A DNA stretch of 7,113 nt, taken from assembly GCA_937897535.1 (NCBI GenBank), contig CALCQB010000155.1:1-7113 (forward strand), written 5' to 3'. Each line of letters begins with the position of its first letter. The stretch's first letter is position 1. Shown here piece after piece: positions 1-5,998 of this stretch. The stretch comes from an uncultured Novosphingobium sp. (GTDB taxonomy: Bacteria; Pseudomonadota; Alphaproteobacteria; Sphingomonadales; Sphingomonadaceae). The notes below the pieces were generated by a model. It did not search any database and was not told the DNA's origin. It saw nothing but the letters and a program-made list of their open reading frames with translations. The position numbers and the translations under genes are program-made.

Positions 1-2353
1 TGTCGGAATAGACGCAAGTGGTCGACATCCGGAAGTCCAGCGTGACCAGCAGGTCCAGCTTCCCCTTCGGCGCTTCGTCGTGCCATTTCACATCCTTGGG
101 CTTTTGATGGCCCATTTCGCCCAGGTCCTTGCCCTGTACGCCGTGCGCCGTGCCCAGCAGGTGCTTGAGGAAATACTCGTGCCCCTTGCCGGAGGAACCC
201 AGCAGGTTTGAACGCCAGACGAACATGTTGCGCGGCCAGTTGGCCTCGTCATCCGGGTCCAGGCAGGACAGTTCCAGATCCCCGGCCTTGAGCGCCTGCG
301 AGACGTAGTCCTTCGGCTCCATGCCGCTGGCCTTGGCCGCCTTGCCCACGTCCAGTGGGTTGGTCTTGAGCTGAGGGGCCGATGGCAGCCAGCCCATTCG
401 TTCGGCCCGCACGTTGTAATCGATCAGGCTGGCGTCCCAGTCACCCTTGGGCGCGGTGGGGGAGAGGATTTCGCCCACGCCCAGCGTCTCGTAACGCCAC
501 TGGTCGGTGTGGGCGTAAAAGAAGCTGGTGGAGTTCATCTGCCGCGGCGGGCGGCTCCAGTCGAGCCCGAAGGCCAGCGGTAGCCAGCCGGTCTGCGGGC
601 GAAGCTTTTCTTGGCCCACATAGTGCGACCAGCCGCCACCCGACTGGCCGACGCAGCCGCACATCACCAGCAGGTTGATGATCCCGCGGTAATTCATGTC
701 CATGTGGTACCAGTGGTTCAGACCGGCCCCGAGGATCACCATCGACTTGCCATTGGTGGCTTCGGCATTGGCCGCGAATTCGCGCGCGGCGGTAATGATC
801 GCGTCGGCAGGAACCCCGGTGATCCTTTCTGCCCAGGCCGGGGTGTAGGGCGCGGAATCGCTGAATTCGCGGGCTACGAAGTCTCCGCCCAGACCCCGGT
901 CGAGGCCGTAGTTGGCACACAGCAGATCGAACACGGTGGCCACGAAAGTGCGGCCCTCCTTCAGTTCCAGCTGCCGCACCGGCACGCGCTTCGGCAGCAC
1001 GTCGGGGTGATCGGTGCCCTGGAAGTGGTCATGCTCGCGGTTGCCGAAATAGGGGAAGGCCACCTCGACCACCTCGTCGTGGTCCTTGTCGAGAATCGCG
1101 GTCATCCGCAGCTTGACCTCGGCGCCCTTGCCGTCCTTTTCCTCAAGGTTCCACTTGCCCTTGTCGCCCCAGCGGAAACCGGCCGAACCCGTCGGCGCGA
1201 CCACTTCGTCGCGGGCTTCGTCGATGGCGACGGATTTCCATTCGGGGTGGTTCTTTTCGCCCAGATCGCCCTTGAAGTCGCTGGCGCGCAGCAGGCGTTC
1301 GGGCACCAGCCTGCCGTCCTGTTCGATCAGGCGGACCAGCATCGGCATGTCGGAATAGCGGCGGCAATAGTCCTCGAAATAGGGCACCTGCCGGTCAAGG
1401 TGGAACTCGCGCAGGATGACGTGGCCCATGGCCATGGCCAGCGCCGCGTCGGTGCCTTGCTTGGGGTTGAGCCACAGATCGGCGAACTTGGTCGCCTCGG
1501 CATAGTCAGGGCTGACCACGGCAACCTTGGCCCCGCGATAGCGCGCCTCGGTCATGAAGTGGGCATCGGGGGTGCGAGTTTGCGGGACGTTGCTGCCCCA
1601 CAGCATCAGGAAGCCGGAATTGTACCAGTCGGCGCTTTCGGGAACGTCGGTCTGCTCGCCCCAGGTCATCGGCGATGCGGGCGGCAGGTCGCAATACCAG
1701 TCGTAGAACGACATGCAGGTCCCGCCGAGCAGCGAGAGATAGCGCGAACCCGCCGCATAGCTGACCATCGACATCGCCGGGATCGGAGAGAACCCGATCA
1801 CCCGGTCCGGGCCCCACTGCTTCGCGGTATAGGCATTGGCCGCCGCGATGATCTCGTTGACCTCGTCCCAGGTCGAGCGGACAAAGCCGCCATGGCCGCG
1901 GATCGCGGTATAGCTCTTGCGCTTGGCCGGATCGGCCTGGATCGAGGCCCAGGCCGCGACGGGCGGCATGGCTTTGCGCGCCTCGCGCCACAGCTTGACC
2001 AGCCGCTTGCGGATCAGCGGGTATTTCAGCCGATGGGCCGAATAGATGTACCAGCTGTAGCTCGCCCCGCGCGGGCAGCCGCGCGGTTCGTGGTTGGGGA
2101 GTTCCGGGCGAGTCCGGGGATAGTCGGTCTGCTGGGTTTCCCAGGTGATGATCCCGCCCTTGACGTAGATCTTCCAGCTGCACGATCCGGTGCAGTTCAC
2201 CCCGTGGGTGCTGCGCACGATCTTGTCGTGCTGCCAGCGCTTGCGATAGCTATCCTCCCAGTCGCGCGCTTCGGCGGTGGTGACCCCGTGGCCGTCGGAG
2301 AATTGCTCCTTCTTATGGCGGAAGAAAGTCAGGCGGTCGAGCAGATGGCTCAT
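1..2353 (-). CDS. narG: Respiratory nitrate reductase alpha subunit NarG, 5' part (partial at left edge)
   Basis: Catalytic subunit of the membrane-bound, quinol-linked nitrate reductase NarGHI, which reduces nitrate to nitrite on the cytoplasmic face of the inner membrane with a bis-molybdopterin guanine dinucleotide cofactor. The visible 784 codons are about the first 60% of a normal ~1250-residue NarG. The FS0 [4Fe-4S] ligands are present as H50-x3-C54-x3-C58 with C93 in EPRGCPRG. The molybdenum-ligand aspartate is D222 in YDWYCDLPPASP, the same number as in E. coli NarG. Other conserved blocks are WGSNVPQTRTPDAHF, GAGLNHWYHMDMNYRG and VGQSGGGWSHYVGQEKLRPQ. The N-terminus (MSHLLDRLTFFRHKKEQFSDGHG) matches the family's degenerate Tat-like leader, so the protein should stay cytoplasmic. 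The start is the ATG overlapping the narK stop, with a strong ribosome binding site. The frame is uninterrupted and ends at ...TTCVYSD only because the window ends; narH, narJ and narI are expected to follow. Confidence 0.97.
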   Translation of the reverse strand, partial: MSHLLDRLTFFRHKKEQFSDGHGVTTAEARDWEDSYRKRWQHDKIVRSTHGVNCTGSCSWKIYVKGGIITWETQQTDYPRTRPELPNHEPRGCPRGASYSWYIYSAHRLKYPLIRKRLVKLWREARKAMPPVAAWASIQADPAKRKSYTAIRGHGGFVRSTWDEVNEIIAAANAYTAKQWGPDRVIGFSPIPAMSMVSYAAGSRYLSLLGGTCMSFYDWYCDLPPASPMTWGEQTDVPESADWYNSGFLMLWGSNVPQTRTPDAHFMTEARYRGAKVAVVSPDYAEATKFADLWLNPKQGTDAALAMAMGHVILREFHLDRQVPYFEDYCRRYSDMPMLVRLIEQDGRLVPERLLRASDFKGDLGEKNHPEWKSVAIDEARDEVVAPTGSAGFRWGDKGKWNLEEKDGKGAEVKLRMTAILDKDHDEVVEVAFPYFGNREHDHFQGTDHPDVLPKRVPVRQLELKEGRTFVATVFDLLCANYGLDRGLGGDFVAREFSDSAPYTPAWAERITGVPADAIITAAREFAANAEATNGKSMVILGAGLNHWYHMDMNYRGIINLLVMCGCVGQSGGGWSHYVGQEKLRPQTGWLPLAFGLDWSRPPRQMNSTSFFYAHTDQWRYETLGVGEILSPTAPKGDWDASLIDYNVRAERMGWLPSAPQLKTNPLDVGKAAKASGMEPKDYVSQALKAGDLELSCLDPDDEANWPRNMFVWRSNLLGSSGKGHEYFLKHLLGTAHGVQGKDLGEMGHQKPKDVKWHDEAPKGKLDLLVTLDFRMSTTCVYSD

Positions 2354-2366
2354 GCGGGGGCTCCTT
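2350..2366 (-). promoter_or_regulatory. narG ribosome binding site and ATGA stop-start overlap
   Basis: A perfect AAGGAG lies on the minus strand at 2366-2361, seven bases before the narG ATG (2353-2351). The narK stop TGA (2352-2350) overlaps that ATG as ATGA. This fixes the narG start and indicates one transcript with translational coupling between transporter and reductase (inference from the overlap). Confidence 0.85.
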
Positions 2367-5088
2367 GGGCAATTGGGGCAGTGGGGGCGCGGCCGCGCTC
2401 GATATCGTGGAGCAGGCTGCCCTTGCGGGTGTAGGCCCACCATGTCAGCGCCGCGCAGCTGGCGTAGAACAGGATGAAGCCATAGAGCGCCGCCATCGGC
2501 GATCCGGTGGACGAGATCGACATCCCGAAGGCGCGCGGGATGAAGAAGGCGCCATAAGCCGCGATCGCCGAAGTGAAGCCGACGATGGCCGCCGATTCCT
2601 TCTCCGCCTGGCGGGTGCGCTGGGCGGCGTCGAGCTCAGGCATCAGCCGCGGTACTTCCTGGCGCATGATCGCGGGGATCATCTGGAAGGTGGAGGCGTT
2701 GCCCACCCCGGTGACGAAGAACATGAAGATGAAGGCACCAAGGAAGCCGTTGAAGTCCTTGGCCTCAAGGAAGTGGATCACGCCCAGCGCCCCGGCGATC
2801 ATGCCGATGAACACCCAGAAGGTGACCCGTGCCCCGCCCCAGCGGTCAGCCACCCAGCCAGTCGCCGCGCGGCTGATGGCGCCGACCAGCGGGCCGAGGA
2901 ACACGTACTTCAGCACATTGACGTCGGGGAACTGGCTCTTGGCGAGCAGCGGCAGGCCGGCGGAAAAGCCGATGAACGAGCCGAACGTGCCGGTGTAGAG
3001 CCAGCACATCAGCCAGTTATGCTTACGCTGGAAAATGACCGCCTGTTCGGCAAAGCTGGCCTTGGCATCGGCGATGTCGTGCATCCCGAACCAGGCGAGC
3101 AGGGTGCTGGCGATGATGAACGGCACCCAGATGAAGCCGGCGTTCTGCAGCCACAGCTGGCTGCCGTCACTGGCCGCGCGCGCCTCGCCGCCCAGGGCGC
3201 CGAACACGCCTGCCGTGATGACCAGCGGCACGGCGAACTGCATCACCGAAACGCCCAGATTGCCCAGCCCGGCATTGAGCGCCAGCGCATTGCCCTTCTG
3301 CGCCTTGGGGAAGAAGAACCCGATGTTCGACATCGACGAGGCGAAGTTGCCGCCGCCGAAGCCGCACAGCAGCGCCAGCACCAGGAAGATGAAATAGGGC
3401 GTATCCGGGTTCTGCACCGCATAGCCGATCCCGAAGGCCGGGATCAGCAGCGACGCGGTGGACAGCGTGGTCCACAGCCTTCCGCCAAAGATCGGCACCA
3501 TGAAGCTGTAGAAGATCCGGAAGGTCGCGCCCGACAAGCCGGGCAGGGCGGCCAGCCAGAACAGCTGGTCCGTGGTATAGTCGAAGCCGATGAGGGGAAG
3601 CTTGGCGACCACCACGGACCAGACCATCCACACTGCAAAGGCAAGCAGCAGTGCGGGGACCGAGATGTACAGGTTGCGATTGGCAATGCGCTGGCCGGTT
3701 TCCTCCCAGAAGGCCGAATCCTCGGGCCGCCAGTCGGTCAGCAGCTTGCCCTTGACCTCATGCTCACGGTGCACTTCAGCATCGTGTATATCGGCCATTT
3801 CGGGGAACTGCGGCAGCGAGCGGGTATCGATGCCAGCGGCCTTCTGTTCCATCTGGCGGATTGCGAAATGCATCCAGGCCAGTGCCACTGCGACCAGCGC
3901 GAACAGCACCATGAAGCAGCTGGTCCAGATGCCGGTGAGGTCACTGATCGCGCCGAACACGATCGGCAGCACGAAGCCGCCAAGCCCGCCGACCAGTCCA
4001 ACCAGCCCGCCGACCGAACCGACGTGATCGGGATAATAGACCGGGATGTGTTTGTAGACCGCCGCCTTGCCCAGCGACATGAAGAAGCCGAGCACGAAGA
4101 CGGTGATGACGAACGGCACCAGGTTCATCGACGTGGAGAACCGGATGTCGCCCTTGATGCCGTGAATGGTATAGTCCGTCGCCGGATAGGACAGCATGAA
4201 CAGGCACAGCATCGACACGCCGAAGGTGGCGTACATGATCTTGCGCGCACCATAGCGGTCCGACAGGATTCCGCCGTAAGCCCGGAACAACGAGGCCGAA
4301 AGGCTGAAGGTCGCAGCCAGCATCCCGGCGACCTTGATGTCCACGCCGTAGACCCCGATCAGGTACTTGGGCAGCCACAGCGCCAGCGCAACGAAAGCCC
4401 CGAAGACGAAGAAATAATACAGCGAAAAGCGCCAGACCTGCTCGTTCTTGAGCGGTTCAAGCTGCTCTTTCAGGCCCTTGGGCTTTTCGCCGCTGATCTT
4501 GCGCGCGGCCAGTTCGGGATCATCCTTGGCAAACAGGAAGAACAGCACGGCCGTGATCGCCAGCGCCACGGCCCAGATCTGCGCCACCGCTTGCCAGCCC
4601 ATCGCCACCATGACGAAGGGCGCGGCAAACTTGGTCACCGCCGCCCCGACATTGCCCATGCCAAAGAAGCCCAGCGCGGAGCCCTGCTTTTGCTGCGGGT
4701 ACCACTTGGAAACATAGGCCACACCAACCGCGAACCCGCCGCCGGCCAGACCCAGCCCCAGCGCCGCCAGCAGCATCAGGATATAGCTGTCCGCCTGGCT
4801 AAGCAGCACGGTTGATACCGCCGATGCCAGCATGGTCAGCGGAAAGACGATCCGCCCGCCATACTGGTCGGTCCAGACCCCCAGGAACAGGCGGACCAGC
4901 GATCCGGTGAGGATCGGGGTGCCGACCAGCAGGCCGAACTGGGTGTCATTCAACCCCAGCTCCGCCTTGATCTCGATCCCGATGATCGCAAAGATCGTCC
5001 AGACCGCGAAGCAGACGGTGAAGGCAAATGTGCTGAGGCCAAGGGCCTTGTTCTGTTGTCCGGTGCTGACTGTTTGCGACAGTGGCAT
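2350..5088 (-). CDS. narK: Fused nitrate/nitrite transporter NarK1-NarK2 (double MFS, 912 aa)
   Basis: Inner-membrane protein made of two complete major facilitator domains in one frame, a fusion known from Paracoccus-type nar operons. Residues 1-410 form a NarK1-like domain (proton/nitrate symport in characterised relatives). Residues ~411-471 are a hydrophilic, charged linker. Residues 472-912 form a NarK2-like domain (nitrate/nitrite antiport in relatives). The arginines matching nitrate-binding R89 and R305 of E. coli NarK appear in both halves: R66 (GSLVRLFLG) and R269 (SASLFRAYGG), then R524 (GATFRIFYS) and R740 (GAISRAATG). Nitrate-signature motifs are GFFGMGNVGAAVTK and GGLVGLVGGLGGFVLP in the first half, and GGGNFASSMSN, ALNAGLGNLGVS and GVGNASTFQMIPAI in the second. 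The start is the ATG at 5088 (MPLSQTVSTG), with AGGGAA nine bases upstream. The frame is open back to 5226 but that extension is charged, unlike NarK, and runs across an FNR box. First gene of the operon, coupled to narG. Confidence 0.96.
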   Translation of the reverse strand: MPLSQTVSTGQQNKALGLSTFAFTVCFAVWTIFAIIGIEIKAELGLNDTQFGLLVGTPILTGSLVRLFLGVWTDQYGGRIVFPLTMLASAVSTVLLSQADSYILMLLAALGLGLAGGGFAVGVAYVSKWYPQQKQGSALGFFGMGNVGAAVTKFAAPFVMVAMGWQAVAQIWAVALAITAVLFFLFAKDDPELAARKISGEKPKGLKEQLEPLKNEQVWRFSLYYFFVFGAFVALALWLPKYLIGVYGVDIKVAGMLAATFSLSASLFRAYGGILSDRYGARKIMYATFGVSMLCLFMLSYPATDYTIHGIKGDIRFSTSMNLVPFVITVFVLGFFMSLGKAAVYKHIPVYYPDHVGSVGGLVGLVGGLGGFVLPIVFGAISDLTGIWTSCFMVLFALVAVALAWMHFAIRQMEQKAAGIDTRSLPQFPEMADIHDAEVHREHEVKGKLLTDWRPEDSAFWEETGQRIANRNLYISVPALLLAFAVWMVWSVVVAKLPLIGFDYTTDQLFWLAALPGLSGATFRIFYSFMVPIFGGRLWTTLSTASLLIPAFGIGYAVQNPDTPYFIFLVLALLCGFGGGNFASSMSNIGFFFPKAQKGNALALNAGLGNLGVSVMQFAVPLVITAGVFGALGGEARAASDGSQLWLQNAGFIWVPFIIASTLLAWFGMHDIADAKASFAEQAVIFQRKHNWLMCWLYTGTFGSFIGFSAGLPLLAKSQFPDVNVLKYVFLGPLVGAISRAATGWVADRWGGARVTFWVFIGMIAGALGVIHFLEAKDFNGFLGAFIFMFFVTGVGNASTFQMIPAIMRQEVPRLMPELDAAQRTRQAEKESAAIVGFTSAIAAYGAFFIPRAFGMSISSTGSPMAALYGFILFYASCAALTWWAYTRKGSLLHDIERGRAPTAPIAQGAPA

Positions 5089-5097
5089 GGCGGCGTG

Positions 5098-5103
5098 TTC
5101 CCT
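5098..5103 (-). promoter_or_regulatory. narK ribosome binding site
   Basis: Minus-strand AGGGAA, nine bases upstream of the ATG at 5088. It supports that start over upstream in-frame candidates, which would place the coding region over the FNR box at 5152-5165. Confidence 0.6.
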
Positions 5104-5151
5104 GTTGTGGGTTGAATGCCGGCGAACCTGCCGAACCCTGCGGGGAAGAGC

Positions 5152-5165
5152 TTGATCAGGATCAA
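5152..5165. promoter_or_regulatory. FNR-type operator 1 (TTGAT-CAGG-ATCAA), narK-proximal
   Basis: A perfect FNR/NarR-type palindrome, with both five-base arms matching the consensus; the symmetry extends one more base each side (C...G, 5151-5166). Its centre is about 70 bases upstream of the narK ATG. If it works as a class II site (centre near -41.5), narK transcription would begin near 5117, leaving a leader of about 29 bases that contains the AGGGAA ribosome binding site. I see no good -10 hexamer at the matching place, which is common at activator-dependent promoters. The binding protein could be FNR encoded elsewhere, the adjacent Crp/Fnr regulator, or both. Confidence 0.85.
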
Positions 5166-5222
5166 GAAAGGCCGATGCGGCCGGACAATCGTCAAACCGC
5201 CTGATCTGTAGCGCCGGATCGC

Positions 5223-5236
5223 CCAATCCAGATCAA
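5223..5236. promoter_or_regulatory. Possible degenerate FNR half-site
   Basis: Read on the minus strand this is TTGAT-CTGG-ATTGG: one perfect arm and one arm matching two of five consensus bases. It lies nine bases from the perfect operator at 5245-5258 and could give a second low-affinity contact, but a single five-base arm may also occur by chance. Confidence 0.25.
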
Positions 5237-5244
5237 GCCTGCGA

Positions 5245-5258
5245 TTGATGCACATCAA
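5245..5258. promoter_or_regulatory. FNR-type operator 2 (TTGAT-GCAC-ATCAA), regulator-proximal
   Basis: The second perfect FNR/NarR-type palindrome in the divergent region, centred 93 bases from the first. It lies just upstream of the Crp/Fnr regulator and only a few bases before that gene's earliest possible start codon (GTG at 5264). It may control the regulator itself, or serve as a distal site for narK about 163 bases upstream of the narK ATG. Two perfect copies in under 110 bases make chance very unlikely. Confidence 0.83.
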
Positions 5259-5273
5259 GCGGGGTGCTAGGAC
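5245..5273 (+). promoter_or_regulatory. Candidate promoter of the Crp/Fnr regulator, overlapped by operator 2
   Basis: TTGATG (5245-5250) can be read as a -35 element and TAGGAC (5268-5273) as a weak -10, separated by 17 bases. Transcription would then start near 5280, leaving a leader of about 23 bases before the GTG at 5303. In this arrangement the operator covers the -35, which would mean repression, possibly autorepression. The -10 matches only three of six consensus bases, so this is tentative. Confidence 0.25.
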
Positions 5274-5287
5274 GCGTTCACCCCAAC

Positions 5288-5292
5288 AAGGA
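5288..5292 (+). promoter_or_regulatory. Possible ribosome binding site of the Crp/Fnr regulator
   Basis: AAGGA ends ten bases before the GTG at 5303. The earlier in-frame GTG at 5264 has only a G-rich stretch in front of it, with no clear Shine-Dalgarno match, so this site favours the later start. Confidence 0.45.
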
Positions 5293-5302
5293 TGCCTGCT
5301 GC

Positions 5303-5998
5303 GTGCGCCCCGGCGAAAGACCCGAAATCGCGAATCTGCCCCTGTTCCGGGAAATGCAGGAGGCCCAACGCGAGCGGATCTTCTCCGGATCGTTCCTGCA
5401 GGTCTTTCCGCCGCAGCTAACGCTGTTCGAACTGGGCCAGCATCCCGATTTTCTGCACGTTCTGGTCGATGGGCTGGTCGAACTCTATGCCCACAGCGCG
5501 GGGCGCGACACGACCATGCGGATCGTCGAGCCGGTCACCAGTTTCATCCTGGCTGCCGTCGTCACAGATCAGCCCTATCTTATGTCGGCGCGCACATTGG
5601 CGCCGTCCCGGATCCTGCTGGTCCCGGCGGCGCTGATCCGTGAACTGGTGAAGGACGATCCGGCGCTGATGCAGGCGACCATGCGCGAACTGGCTCAAGC
5701 CTATCGCGACATGGTCCGCGCGCTGACCGACATGAAGCTGCGCCAGTCTGCCGAGCGGCTGGGCAACCTGATCCTGCAACATGAGCGCAGGCAGGGCCGG
5801 ACCGGCAAGCTTCAACTGAAGGCTGAAAAGCGTCTGCTCGCCTCGCTGCTGGGGATGACCCCGGAAAACCTGTCGCGCGCCTTCGGCGTGCTGAGCGGGC
5901 ACGGCATTACGGTCAGCGCTGCGCAGATCACGATAACCGATCGCGCCGCGCTCGAAGCCTTCTCCCGCCCGGACCCGGTGCCCGACGACCAGTGCTGA
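5303..5998 (+). CDS. Crp/Fnr-family transcriptional regulator, NarR-like
   Basis: Cytoplasmic dimeric DNA-binding regulator, 231 residues from the GTG at 5303 or 244 from an in-frame GTG at 5264; a stop lies in frame at 5246. I prefer 5303 because AAGGA lies ten bases upstream and because 5264 sits twelve bases from the centre of a perfect operator. Residues ~12-105 form the cyclic-nucleotide-type beta-roll (LFELGQHPDFLHVLVDGLVELYA), ~118-145 the dimer helix, and ~176-200 the helix-turn-helix. The recognition helix has E188, S191 and R192 (PENLSRAF), matching the E-xx-S-R with which FNR reads TTGAT. Apart from the C-terminal residue the protein has no cysteine, so it cannot hold FNR's [4Fe-4S] cluster. 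Position next to narK and missing cysteines recall Paracoccus NarR, a nitrate/nitrite-responsive activator of narK-narGHJI; a Dnr/Nnr-type nitric-oxide sensor is the alternative. Divergent from narK and convergent with the porin. Confidence 0.88.
   Translation: MRPGERPEIANLPLFREMQEAQRERIFSGSFLQVFPPQLTLFELGQHPDFLHVLVDGLVELYAHSAGRDTTMRIVEPVTSFILAAVVTDQPYLMSARTLAPSRILLVPAALIRELVKDDPALMQATMRELAQAYRDMVRALTDMKLRQSAERLGNLILQHERRQGRTGKLQLKAEKRLLASLLGMTPENLSRAFGVLSGHGITVSAAQITITDRAALEAFSRPDPVPDDQC

Noticed and set aside
611..2434. A long plus-strand open frame (about 600 codons) opposite narG.
   Set aside because: It is antisense to unmistakable narG. Its product is an H/G/A/R-rich mixture with no domain, typical of the mirror frame of GC-rich coding DNA with GC-biased third positions.
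2365..4815. A very long plus-strand open frame (about 816 codons) opposite narK.
   Set aside because: It mirrors the NarK membrane segments and gives a hydrophilic Q/H/E/R/D-rich sequence with no recognisable fold. The narK frame has conserved catalytic and signature residues, so this one is a shadow.
5110..5160. A sigma-70 -10 hexamer for narK at the class II distance from operator 1.
   Set aside because: The bases where it should lie (about 5124-5129, minus strand AGGTTC) do not resemble TATAAT, so no core promoter is annotated.
5089..5226. N-terminal extension of narK by 46 residues to an upstream in-frame start.
   Set aside because: The extension (MGDPALQIRRFDDC...) is charged and unlike NarK N-termini, overlaps a perfect FNR operator, and lacks the ribosome binding site found before 5088.
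5297..5302. Cys-Cys pair near the regulator N-terminus as part of an FNR-type iron-sulfur site.
   Set aside because: FNR needs four spaced cysteines, three N-terminal and one in the beta-roll. Here there are only two adjacent ones, present only if the less likely start is used, and none in the beta-roll.
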